A DNA stretch of 64,000 nucleotides from Fragum whitleyi (taxonomy: Eukaryota; Mollusca; Bivalvia; Cardiida; Cardiidae): positions 3,024,501 through 3,088,500 of the forward strand of contig OX411559.1 of assembly GCA_948146395.1 (NCBI GenBank), given 5' to 3'. Numbering within the stretch: position 1 is the first letter of the stretch; every line of letters starts with the position of its first letter. Under the pieces are notes generated by a model. That model was not told the DNA's origin, did not search any database, and saw only the letters and a program-made list of their open reading frames with translations. Both the position numbers and the translations under genes were made by a program. This document shows positions 45,093 through 55,999 of this stretch, in pieces.

Positions 45093-45733
45093 GTGAACTG
45101 GTCAATCTATCACGTATCTTTACAAATCATCATTTCAAACCATTGATTATCTCAAAATAAAAACAAAAATAACTAATGATTATTTTTTCTAGATTTAGAA
45201 AGTTACTTTCTAAAGTTAAGGGAAACAAAAACTGTTGCAATCAGTGCTTATTTTCACCGAGATTTGAAATGAATTTTTCGCCAATTAAAATATGTACTTT
45301 TCAATAAACACAACTGAAAGTGATTTTTTTTACCCGAAAGTGCAACCTCGTATCAAAATGCACTCGTGACATAATTGCAAAGAACCTGTTAACGGTTAGC
45401 GAGTTCAATTTCCTCTTAAAGATTGGAATTAATTTTGCACCGATGCTGTTTTGTCGTGTGTAACTAACGAACGAAATTGAGCGTGATAATCCTCTATAAG
45501 GATAAGATATGTCATTTCGTCACGATATCAAAATATGTAGAAGAGTGCAGAATGCAATATTGTATAATCAGAATGGGTCACTGACCGTATAACCATCAAA
45601 ATTTTCAAGGGTCAGTTGTTGATGGGGCTGGGACAAGAAGAAACTTTGTACTCGAGTACCCGGGATCTCGTTACCCGCGGGTACTCGAGTAAACGATAAA
45701 TACTATCCGTGTCTTTTCTTTATTTTATCAACT
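45093..45733. other. No gene seen
   Basis: About 45,300-45,600 is well matched (about 96% by eye) to 53,965-54,260 in copy 2. An inverted ACCCGGGATCTCG / CCCGCGGGTACTCGAG block lies at 45,655-45,690. Confidence 0.45.
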
Positions 45734-46178
45734 TACAGTTAAGAACATCGTGAACTTTACAATATGAATGATTTTGGAATGTTTTTAAATGAAATTGAAT
45801 GAGTATGTGGAGCGAGTTTTAGATAAAATTCAAGGGTGGTAAACCAATTTCAATAATTTCGTTTAAGATGAACACAATTAGTTATATTTAATACCTCCAT
45901 TTAATAAAATATGCGTACTTTTCTGTTTTTGTGACTTTGTGGACCAATCAGGCACTTTAAAATCCACATCAGCCAATAAAATCGTAGTATAATTTGATAA
46001 TTTTGATCAATTTGAACTAAATATTGATCGTCTTGCCCAATTTCGAAATGTTCTTGAAGATTTTGGAGCAATTTTGATCCTATGAGTGAGTGATTAGAAT
46101 GAATGTATGGAGCGCTGAGTAAGCTATTAAGAATGGTTTTGACCGAAATGAGCGTCAATTTCACGATGTTTATAGTAC
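45734..46178 (+). mobile_element. Family A MITE, absent from copy 2
   Basis: Left end TACAGTTAAGAACATCGTG, right end TTTCACGATGTTTATAGTA. The flanking sequence of copy 2 around 54,390-54,420 lacks it, consistent with insertion at a TA after the duplication. Confidence 0.85.
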
Positions 46179-46326
46179 AAAGATGTATCTAGTATTTCTG
46201 TAAAGGGGGTTCGAACTTACAAATCCAGGGTCCTAAGGGACTCAGGTATTCCGAGTCTGTGACTCGCAAATAAGTAACCGGGACTCTCAAAACTTTCTGA
46301 TATATGAGCATCTGGAAATCAACTTC

Positions 46327-46373
46327 AGTAAAGAATTGAAGACTGTTTTCAACAGTCTTCAATTCTTTTCTCA
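46327..46373. repeat. Perfect short palindrome
   Basis: AAAGAATTGAAGACTGTTTT and its inverse AACAGTCTTCAATTCTTTT meet directly. The copy at 54,773-54,816 is equally clean. Confidence 0.85.
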
Positions 46374-46617
46374 AGTTGACCCCGAAAGGTAAATCTATTT
46401 CTTAAAAAAATATCTGGGTATCGGTTAATGATTCAGGACCCAAGGTAGGAAATTTACCCTACCTGATAACCGGATACTCGATTACCCAGTCAAGCACTAA
46501 TCATAAACATTTAAGTCTAGAACTGCAGAAGATCAGCTCATCTCAAACAAAATTCCATGACAAGTCCTATAAATATCGCTGTGCCCTAATTCTAACGTGA
46601 GTTGAAATCGCACTTAA

Positions 46618-47161
46618 AGCTGCTCTTTCACAGTTTTTCATATAAAAAATACATAACTTGTTTTTAGTTTTGGAAATGTGTGTATTCTAAGTCGATTAAG
46701 AATGGCACAAGGGCATTGGCACTAAAAAAACATATTTCAATAATTTTGTAACTTATTTTTCGAAGTGGCAAGATCAGTAAGGGACCCAGTCTACTAATTT
46801 CCAGTCTATCAACTTCAAAATCGTTCTTTTCCATAAATAATATTTAATTTTTGCTTGTATTTATATGAACTTTCCAGCTGTCAAATACTTTTACCTTAAT
46901 CTTTTACTGAATAAGACAAACATGCGGAATGCACATGCATACATAGTTGGCTCGAAAATGAAGAATTATTTTTTAGGCGTTAGTAGTTGCTTTATTTTTC
47001 AGAAGGAATTTCGTTAAATTCAGAAATATCGATCTTTCTTTCAATGCAATACCAGATTGAATCTTCAACTAAAAGACTTCAACATGATGAGATCGTTACT
47101 TCTGAGTGATTTTACGAAAAATTTCAAAAAATACATTTTCCCAATCTGTGAAAGAGCAGCT
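46618..47161. mobile_element. Family K TTAA element, absent from copy 2
   Basis: A 544-bp element with ends AGCTGCTCTTTCACAG and CTGTGAAAGAGCAGCT, bounded by TTAA at 46,614-46,617 and 47,162-47,165. At the same place copy 2 reads CGCATTTAAACTTTAAAAG with one TTAA, i.e. the empty site. This supports piggyBac-like TTAA insertion after the duplication. No ORF of use inside. Confidence 0.88.
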
Positions 47162-47329
47162 TTAAACTTTAAAAGTGGGTTTAAATCAATTTTCATGAGA
47201 TGACTTGAATTTGAGGTCAACCACAAAAAAGTAAAAATCCGTTAACTTGGTAAAACAAACACTTCGAAAGACTTCCAATCAGCAATTCCGTTTTAAAAAC
47301 TACTTAATTCTGCGATCCGAAAATATTCA

Positions 47330-47432
47330 AAAAGGGTCAAGCCAAAGGGGCTTGCACAGCCCTCGCAGCCTGGCATGGATCGAGACTTTTGGCACTAACG
47401 AGATTTCCCCTTTTCGTGTTATGGGTCACATT
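47330..47432. mobile_element. Family G-related end
   Basis: GGGTCAAGCCAAAGGGGCTTG ... CCCCTTTTCGTGTTATGGGTCAC. The right end resembles family G. The last ~150 bp of this segment is identical to 55,173-55,322 in copy 2 as far as I can read. Confidence 0.55.
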
Positions 47433-48020
47433 TATTAATGGTCGCGTTAAAGTGCTGATATTCACTTGAAATAATTTGCATCTCTAAGAAAAATGTTCCA
47501 AGTAACACCAAAAAATAATAATAATAAAAAATATATGAAGATAATCAAAATAAAAAACTTCTTACCTTAAATGCTTTTTAAACTATCTAATGTTTCATCG
47601 TCTAACAAAAGTAACACTGTGTAATACAAAAATGTACGATTGACAAAAGCTTCATTTCATTTGAACGCCAACATCTGCCTTCGACTCACATCAGCGGAAA
47701 ACTTTTCCATTCATGCATTAATATAGGAAGCCTGCCCACTAGTAAAGATGGATTAATGATCTTGTGTAACGTATTGAACGAACTTTGTTCAATTTCTAGA
47801 TTAGATCGTTGGCGTTTAGCACTAGGAAAAGCGTAGTTTTAAACTCTATATGTGTGTTCTTTTATAGTCAGAAATGAAGCATTTGTCCATTTAAGCTGTA
47901 TCGGTGCTATGTGCACTTAAAAAAAAATCTTTTTGGCTACCACTTCTTAACCAATGGGCGTAAAAGTGCTCAAATCCCACGTTTCTTACACTAAACGCAT
48001 TTATATATGTATGTAATTAG
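47433..48020. other. No gene seen
   Basis: About 47,635-47,805 is nearly identical to 55,500-55,670 in copy 2, apart from a 4-bp indel in GAACGAACTTTG. Otherwise unrecognised. Confidence 0.45.
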
Positions 48021-48439
48021 CTTTATAATATGACCTACGTCGCGGGAGTGAAATAAACCTGTTGAATATTTTTGATATTACACGGGTGTTATTACACTTG
48101 TGGAATTACTATGCAAATGAGCTAAGACGAAAAGCGACGCTATTTTGTAGCCGCGAAAATTACGTCATAATGTGTTTATTGTGACGTTAGTTTTAAACGG
48201 TGTAATAAGTTTCGCGGCAAATTGAAATGTTGAATTTCAAGAATTTCGACTATTTTACGCAAAAAATTGGGTCAAATTATAAATGGAATATAGAATTTGT
48301 GCTCATAAAATACAGAATTTATTAAACTCGTCATCTAAAACAGATAAAAACTCGGCGCAGCCTCGTTTTTTATCTGTTTATAGATGACTCGTTTAATAAA
48401 TTCGGTATTCCATGACCACTCATTCAATATCCTCTATAT
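48021..48439 (-). mobile_element. Family D hairpin element (copy 3), absent from copy 2
   Basis: Reverse-oriented copy running from TATAATATGACCTACGTCGC to CAATATCCTCTATAT. Copy 2 is uninterrupted at the matching point (about 55,855-55,870, ATTTATATTTTTAGTGGTCC). Confidence 0.8.
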
Positions 48440-48585
48440 CTTCTTTAGTGGTCCTCTACATTTTTTTCCTGAATAAAATGTTTAGGGGAATGGTTTTTGA
48501 GTCTGTTACACATCCTAGGCTAGTGAACCTATTATTCTTTCTCTATGGGGTACAAGTACAGTCAAATCTAATGTTAATATGTACA

Positions 48586-49177
48586 TTATATGATAAAAAG
48601 AAATAAAGAACGACATAAATCCTCTGTTGCGCAACTAGATAAATTCAAAGAAATGGTATTCGGTATACATGATACATTAAACTTGTATTAAACGTCCACT
48701 TAAGGGACCACCAAACATCGGTCGCTTTAAGAAATGGTCACTTGATATATTATGAATATTATGAATTTATTAAATGATATTCTATCTATCATTAATTCTC
48801 GATAATCAACCGAAAAACATTAAAGAATTACTGCAAACATTCATATAGATCTGAACCAAGCCTGTGAGGAGTAATGTCTAGATAAAAAAGAGACGAAAGA
48901 AAATGTTTGCTAAATTTATCTCTGATACTACTGAAGTCGAATTAGGAGGAAAAGGGAGATAATATATAAGAATGACTACAGTCAAATATGAGTGATGCAC
49001 CTTAGCTTGTTCACAGCACACATCACTTTTCAGTTTTACCTGCTTGCTATCATCTAAAAGGTCCCTGGCTCGATCCCCAACGTTCATTGTTTCCGGCTTT
49101 TTCACTCCCACCAATGAGTTGACTATAGTATAGCAGCTGGGGGCTAGGAGAGGATGTAGTGGCACTTGGATTAGAGA
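48586..49177. other. Spacer between duplication copies; no gene seen
   Basis: No match to the duplicated unit; AT-rich left part. A phrase at 48,965-49,020 echoes 38,855-38,885 (GTCAAATATGAGTGATGCACC / GTCAAGTATGAGTGATGTACC). Confidence 0.45.
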
Positions 49178-50818
49178 GTTTACCAATGGAAAATCGAAAG
49201 TATACTCAATTTTCAAGGGTTTTGACCTTGCTATTTTTTCTTTTTTAGACATGTTTTATCGTCGAAAATCATGTTTTGTGTTTCTGGACAAAGCATCACG
49301 GGGAAAACTGTCAAATAAAAGCTGTGTTACTTGACCACAATTAGATTCTGAGACCATGAATAATTCAATGACGTTATGACGGTAAACGTCTTCATTTCAT
49401 CACTCTATTCAGATCTGGGCCCGAGGTAAAAAAAAATTTCTCAGGTTCAACTGATGCAACTAAAAGATAATATTATGAGTTGTTATTTATAACAACTTAT
49501 TAATATTATCTTACATTTTCATACATTAACATGAGTATTAAAACAAAATTACGGCTTTAATCTCATATTGAAATTTAGGGTGGGTAATGAAATTTCAACC
49601 GTTTCGTTCATCTATTCGAACGAATTGGTCGCCATTCTCCCCCCCCCCCTTTGATAAAATCATACTTAATTAAAATGAAGAGAGTATTTGTTAATTTCAT
49701 TAAGGTACTGAACTAAAAAACCTAAAAAAAGAATAGCTGCGCACTCAAAATTGTTTTCATTGAAAAATAAAACATTTTTTTAGCCAATCAGAATGCACGA
49801 AAGCTGATGGACACAAATGATATTAAATTATTGTTATATAAAAAGATTTGTGTGTCATCATTGACCAATCATACGCTTCCAAAATTACCGCCAACCATTT
49901 CAATCATGGAATGTTCAGGTTGACTTGAATCCAATTTGTGTAGAGTTTCAGAGCGATCTCGGGGGATTTTGAATGTTTTAGTGAGTCGGATGATTGTCAT
50001 AAGTAGAGCGTTGGGCGAATGATTTGGAAGAGTTTTTGTTGTGGGATTGGCTCTAATTTACGATATAGCTAACTGCGTTGACCCCTGCGTTATCCTCAGA
50101 CAGAAATTATAATGGGTAACATCTTGAATGTCAAGTGTTTTTGAGAATGATGTTCCCTTGTATGAACTCAATATTCGATATTACATACTTAGTTACCTAT
50201 CAATCGACATTAGTCCACGTCAAAGACGTGCCTTTTGCGCAAGAGTTGTTCGTCTTTCCCACCCTCTGTCCCGGTGGTAAGCGCCGCTTTTTGGCCCAAA
50301 TTATAATAAGTTTCATGAAAAATGGTACTTGTAAACGGAAATGTCGTAAAATATTATTATTTAGACTGAATATATCAAAATTAATTTATGAATCGTCATT
50401 CCAATCATTGCATATTTTTTATTGCCTTTCGTGGATTAAAAAGCGTTTGACGAAAATCATTTTTTTATTTGACAGCGCTATGATTTACATGATGAACGGA
50501 TTTAACAATAGTTTTACCTCCCTCTTATTTACGTCAAAGTTCATTCATCCCATTTATACAATTAACTTCTAAAGTCTTTAAAAAATATTCGTCGGACAAA
50601 TCCACGATGTTCTGAACTGTTTGTAAGATCGTTAGTATCAAGAATAAATTATTTAATCTTTTTCCGTATAATCATTTTCTTTTATTCAGCCAAATACTCG
50701 TTTTTGACGAAACAAATAAATGAATCATTTGAAATAAAGTATTCAATTTCTACATATCACCAAGTAGCCATTCCCGACGCTACTTACGTTACTACTTTTA
50801 CTTGCGTTACCTACCGAA

Positions 50819-51120
50819 CCAATAGCCGTGTGATGACATCCCATATGATATTTTTTTATGATATCACATGGTTATTTTTAGAACAATGACACAAAGCTGT
50901 TATTTTTAGAAACTTCAATTTCTGTTAGAAACATCGACGAAAACAAGGCAATACAGGTTACAAGATAAATATAATACGTACTTAGTGTATTGTATGAAAA
51001 ATATCTTAACTTGGTTGTGGTAATCGATAATTGTCTCGACAGAGCCTCGACAATGATCAATTAATTCCCCACAACCTCGTTAGATTTCTTTTCATCAAAA
51101 CACTAAGTACGTATTATATA
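50819..51120. mobile_element. Foldback element F (copy 2), absent from duplication copy 1
   Basis: Layout as in 6821-7112, with stem arms ATAATACGTACTTAGTG and CACTAAGTACGTATTATAT. Copy 1 runs from ACGGAACCAAAGTTTATCTG without it. Confidence 0.75.
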
Positions 51121-51197
51121 GTTATCTGCATTATAATGTAAAATGTATGGACTATTTGTGCAAGTTTTGACAAAATATACGAATAATGAGAATGACT

Positions 51198-51601
51198 CAC
51201 AGTTAACAAATTCGTGAAATTGACAAAATGAATGATTTCGGAATGAAATTGAATGAGCGTAATGAGCGAGTTTTGAACGATTTTCAAGGTAGGTATAACA
51301 TAATTGATAATTTCATGCAATTGGACGAAAATAGCGCTTTTTTTTTCCTTCCTTAAATAAAGTCTACACATTTTTCTTTGTTTTGGTCTAAAGGTCACAA
51401 TACGACGCTAGCTACACCAGCAAATAAAAATCGTGCAACTATCTGTTGGTCGATTTGATTTGAAATAATGATCCTTTTGAATGATTTTGAAGCGTTTTTG
51501 AACAATTTTCGGGCGTTTTTAAGTGATTGAAACAAGTGTCTAGAATTGAATGAGTGGGGCGCAAGAGATTTTGAATGGTGTTGATCGAGATTTGTCAAAC
51601 T
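51198..51601 (+). mobile_element. Family A MITE, right end truncated
   Basis: Partner of 42,267-42,640, with the same abrupt end at GAGATTTGTCAA. Confidence 0.75.
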
Positions 51602-51914
51602 CTTGATACATTATGATCCTAAAGAATCCATGCATACTACATACTGGAGAGAATTAAATTTTCAGGCATGTAAGGTTATTGTCATTTTGGAAATAAACTT
51701 TTCAGCAAGTCATGATTTTTTCGAATGTTTTGCCCTCAAAGCCGGAATCCAAGGATTAATTTCCAAGAAAATAGGGACGATTTTTACGAAGCTATTATCA
51801 TCCTTAATGAAGTCATTTACAGTCGCATTCATGTTATCAAAGCAACCATCACAAATGACAGAGCAGGGATACTTTGTGATTAGCATATTGATTTCGGAAT
51901 ATCATAGCATGACA
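51590..51914. other. 325-bp near-identical island (copy 2)
   Basis: Partner of 42,631-42,955. The plus frame of 51,603-51,956 and the minus 58-codon ORF at 51,710-51,886 are both preserved. All three differences from copy 1 fall at third codon positions in each of those frames. Confidence 0.45.
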
Positions 51915-52135
51915 GTGTGGTGTCCGTGGTCTAGAGGTAGAGCGTCGGCCTCTTGACCCAAAGATTCTGAGTTCGATTCCCGGGAGCGGCTATCGATCTT
52001 GGTTCTTTCATTGGCCCACACATTCAGCGCGAGTACTGGTGAACTTTCCAGGAAGCCGAATCGAGAAGATTTAATCTAAGTTGTAAGACCTTGTTTCCCA
52101 ATCGATCTAAAAGTAAATAGGTTTAAACATAAACC
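51915..52135 (+). mobile_element. tRNA-headed SINE (family SA, copy 3)
   Basis: Flanked by ATAGCATGACA (51,904-51,914 and 52,136-52,146). The head is better kept than in copy 1: GGTCTAGAGGTAGAGCG (A box) and GAGTTCGATTCCCGGG (B box). Confidence 0.88.
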
Positions 52136-52371
52136 ATAGCATGACATCTGTAGAATCAAAGAGCTGTTATTACTTTGTTATTGCAGTGAAAGGGGGCTAG
52201 AAGTATCATCTTAAGGGGAATACAATCCCAGAACTTATAAGATCGTTGACCACTGATTGTAAACCCTTCCCACTCCGTTCAGTGTATATTTCTGTCGTAC
52301 TTAAGCTTTGACAGGCAGTAGAGTCAACGGGCATTCTAAGCCCAAGGTCATTCTTGGCCCAAGGTCATTCT

Positions 52372-52614
52372 GGGCCCAAGGTTATAAAATTTTTCACAGG
52401 CTCAGGCTCAATTTTCTGAAATTTTATATAAAAATAAATGTATGAAAATAAAAGGTGATATAAATAATTTGTTATTTATAACAACTTATTTATATCATCT
52501 TTTATGTTAATTCATTAAAATGAGTATTTAAACAGAATATCGGCTTTAATTTCAAATTGAAATTTGAGAAACTTTTGAATTGAGCCTGAGAAAAGTTTTA
52601 TAACCTCGGGCCCT
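52372..52614. mobile_element. Family L palindromic MITE, uninterrupted
   Basis: GGGCCCAAGGTTATAAAA at the left inverts to TTTTATAACCTCGGGCCC at the right. The centre GTTATTTATAACAAC is the empty site for the 214-bp element of copy 1. Confidence 0.8.
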
Positions 52615-52711
52615 GATCTTACACTCAACTGTCTGCTCTCCTTTATTATTTGTTGAACAAGTATTTACACATACTGTTTGAAATTAGTCAAAAAATGTTA
52701 TTTTTAAGCAA

Positions 52712-52939
52712 TGTGACCCGTCATGCGACAAGGGACCATCTCGGTAGTGCGGATCGCGCAGACTGACTAGGATCGAAACTTTTCACACTTTGTTTATTTT
52801 CTGAATCTAGAATGATCAATCTACCTTCCTGTGAAATAACTTTTCAAATTCGACATCTGGTTGATCTATGCTGGACCGAATCTCTTTTTTAAATATTTAT
52901 TTCACAGAGTTCCTAGATGGTCCCTTTTGACGGGTCACA
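52712..52939. mobile_element. Family G MITE
   Basis: Partner of 43,951-44,195; ends TGTGACCCGTCATGCGACA and TTTTGACGGGTCACA. Confidence 0.8.
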
Positions 52940-53082
52940 AATTAGTTTCAGCAGGACTAAGTCTGTCATTATATACAGCTGTGCATTCATAGCTAGCTAA
53001 CAATACCCTCGGTCATTGGACTTAAATAAGTTCACGTGTCCTCGGCAGATTATAAAGAAAATCTTTCAAACAGATTGGTTGA

Positions 53083-53263
53083 ATGGAGCTTTACGCCGCT
53101 TTCAATATTTTTTTCAGTTATATCGCGGCGGCTGGAGCACCTAGCAATGGATTCCTGGTACCAGTACAACAATCACGCCCTTTCTTGCCTCCAGCTGCTA
53201 TCTCACCTAAGTCTTCGATTATCAACCCATTGACAAATAGTCTGAAAAAATGAGTGCCGCCGT
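53083..53263 (-). mobile_element. SINE family SB, head truncated (copy 2 of duplicate)
   Basis: Partner of 44,336-44,533; reads AATGGAGCTTTACGCCGC to GAGTGCCGCCGTCGC. An internal deletion after CCTGGTA shortens the body. Confidence 0.72.
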
Positions 53264-53339
53264 CGCAAATAAAACATTGTGTTCTTTCATTTTTCCGTGG
53301 TTCTTAGGAGATTCTATCATGTCATTTCTCTATGTTTTT

Positions 53340-53752
53340 ACATTAAGTAAAATCGTGAAAATGACATTCTTCTCAATCAAAGCAATTCTAAATCGCACAC
53401 TTAGCGCTCCATTCGATCATTCCAAACACTCACTCAAATCATTCAAAATTGCTCCAAATGACTAAGAGATGTAAGATCTACAAAGGCATTCAAAATAAAT
53501 ATAGGTAGGGAAAAATGCGACTACACTGACATAATTGAAATAGTAAGCGTCTCACTAGTTCTTGAAGAAATAGAAAACTATTCATAGAACTTGTGTGTCA
53601 GTCAATTAAAGGGAGGTAATACATATCGCTGATTTTTTTCGCCCTGAACAATATTAGCGGTATTGGATTACATGGGGTACACCCCTTTAATTTCATTCGA
53701 AAATCAGTCCAAAATTATTCATCTTGTCAATTTCGTAATGTTAATAACTATA
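53340..53752 (-). mobile_element. Family A MITE, inverted
   Basis: Partner of 44,613-45,092 without the 69-bp insertion; AAATCGTGAAAATGACATTC to TTGTCAATTTCGTAATG. Confidence 0.82.
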
Positions 53753-54424
53753 AATGAACTGGTCAACCTTACACGTATCTTTACACATCATCATTTCAAA
53801 CCATTGATTATCTTAAAATAAATAAAGTAGAGATTATTCTTTTCTAGATTTAGAAAGTTACTTTCTAAAGTAAAGGAGCTACTTATAGAAAAACAAAACT
53901 GTCCCAAACAGTACTTATTTTTATCGGGATATGAAATGAATTTTTAGCCAATCAAAATATGTACATTTCAATAAACACAACTGAAAGTGATTTTTTTACC
54001 CGAAAGTGCAACCTCGTATTAAAATGCACTCGTGACATAATTGCAAAGGACCTGTTAACGGTTAGCGAGTTCAATTTCCTCCTAAATATTGGAATTAATT
54101 TTGCACCGATGCTGTTTTGTCATGTGTAACTAACGAACGGAATTGAGCGTGATAATCCTCTATTAGGATACGATATGTCATTTCGTCACGATATCAAAAT
54201 ATGTAGAAGAGTGCAGAATGCAATATATTGTATAATCAGAATCGGTCACTGACCGTATTCCCCTCAACCTCACCAAGACTCGCTTGTTGATGGAGCTGGG
54301 ACAAGAAGGAATTTTGTACACGAGTACCCGAGATCTCGTTACCCGCGGGTACTCGAATACTCGATAATGACTGTCGATATAATTTATCTAATAACCTAAA
54401 TACATAAACAAATCTATTATTTCT

Positions 54425-54740
54425 TTAAAGGGGGTTCGAACATACAAATTCAGGGTTCTAAGAGACTCAGGTAATGCGAGTGTGTGACTCGCAAATAAGT
54501 AGCAAGGACTCTCCAAACTATCTGATGTATGACTGCCTCGATAGCTCAGTGGTTAGAGCGTCGATCTTCCTCGTTATCCGCGGATATCATATATTTTATC
54601 TAATCACATATACAAAGACATATCTAGTATTTTTGAACAGGGGGTTCGAACATTCAAATTCGGGGTTCTAAGGAACCCGGGTGTTGCGAGTCTGTGACTC
54701 GGACATAAGTAGCCTGGACTCTCAAAACTATCTGATGTAA
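54425..54740 (+). repeat. Local duplication with a tRNA-like insert, copy 2 only
   Basis: A ~110-bp unit starting GGGGGTTCGAACATACAAATT (54,429) recurs starting GGGGGTTCGAACATTCAAATT (54,640). Copy 1 has it once (46,205-46,305). Between the units at 54,536 is GCCTCGATAGCTCAGTGG, the 5' half of a tRNA or SINE head with a good A box but no B box. Confidence 0.7.
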
Positions 54741-54772
54741 GTTCGTAGGACCATCTTGAAATCAACTGCAGT

Positions 54773-54816
54773 AAAGAATTGAAGACTGTTTTAAACAGTC
54801 TTCAATTCTTTTCTGA
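54773..54816. repeat. Short palindrome (copy 2)
   Basis: AAGAATTGAAGACTGTTTT / AAACAGTCTTCAATTCTTTT, as at 46,327. Confidence 0.82.
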
Positions 54817-55227
54817 AGTTGATCCCTCAAGGTAAATATATATATTTCCTAAAAATAGTTGGGTAACGGTTAATAATTCAGGACCCGGATGGGGACTTTA
54901 CCCTACCTGATACCAGGGTACTCGGGTACCAAGTCAAGCACTAGTTGTAAACATTTCTAGTCTAGAATTGCAGAAGATCAGCTGATCTCAAACAAAATTC
55001 CATGACATGTCCTATAAATATCGCTGTGTCCTAATACTTATGTGAGTTGAAATCGCATTTAAACTTTAAAAGTGGGTTTGAATCAATATTCACGAGGTGA
55101 CGTGAATTTGAAGTCAACCAAAAGTAAAAATCCGTAAACTTGGTAAAACAAACACTTCGAAAGACTTCCAATCAGCGGTTCCGTTTCAAAACTACTTAAT
55201 TCTGCGATCCGAAAATATTCAAAAAGG

Positions 55228-55322
55228 GTCAAGCCAAAGGGGCTTGCACAGCCCTCGCAGCCTGGCATGGATCGAGACTTTTGGCACTAACGAGATTTCC
55301 CCTTTTCGTGTTATGGGTCACA
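55228..55322. mobile_element. Family G-related end (copy 2)
   Basis: Partner of 47,330-47,432; identical as read. Confidence 0.55.
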
Positions 55323-55999
55323 TATTATAATAAAGGTCACGTAAAAGTGCTTATATTCACTTGAAATATTTTGCATATCCAAGAAAGAATTGTTCCAAGT
55401 AAAACAAAACAATAATCGAGATAAATAACTTCATACCTTAAATGCTCTTTAAACTATCCAATATTTCATCGTCTTACAAAAGTAACACTGTGTAATACAA
55501 AAATGTACGATTGACAAAATGTTCATTTCATTTGAACGCCAACATCTGCCTTCAACTCACATCAGCGGAAAACTTTTCCATTCATGCATTAATATAGGAA
55601 GCCTGCCCACTAGTAAAGATGGATTAATGATCTTGTGTAACGTATTGAACTTTGTTCAATTTCTCGATTAGATCGTTGGCGTTAAGAACTAGAAAAACGC
55701 AATTTCAAACCTTATGTGTGTTTTTGTTGTAGTCAGAATTAAAGCCTTTTTTTTTATTTAAATTGTATTGGTGTTGTGTGCACTGTGTAGCTAGTAGTCC
55801 TGAGCAAATGGACATGATAGTGTTCCAACCCCATGTTTCTTACACTAATGTCATTATTTATATTTTTAGTGGTCCTCTGCATTTTTTGTCCTAATTAGGA
55901 ATATCTAGGTGAATGATATTTAGTCTGTAGTGTATCTTAGTTTACCTATTATTCTTTGTCCATGAGATTCAAATACAGTCAAATCTTACGCGTCAAAAG

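Larger units (their letters stand above)
39670..48585 (+). repeat. Tandem segmental duplication, copy 1
   Basis: Aligns in order and orientation with 49,178-55,985. The start pair is AATAGAAAATCGAAAGTTTA (39,693) / AATGGAAAATCGAAAGTATA. The end pair is ACAGTCAAATCTA (48,558) / ACAGTCAAATCTTA (55,975). The offset falls from about 9.5 kb at the left to about 7.4 kb at the right, because this copy holds extra insertions at about 40,150-41,075, 43,498-43,711, 44,662-44,730, 45,734-46,178, 46,618-47,161 and 48,021-48,439. Confidence 0.9.
49178..55985 (+). repeat. Tandem segmental duplication, copy 2
   Basis: Direct partner of 39,670-48,585 (see there). Copy-2-specific gains are the foldback element at 50,819-51,120 and a local duplication at 54,425-54,740. 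It lacks at least five insertions present in copy 1, so it serves as the pre-insertion reference. Confidence 0.9.
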
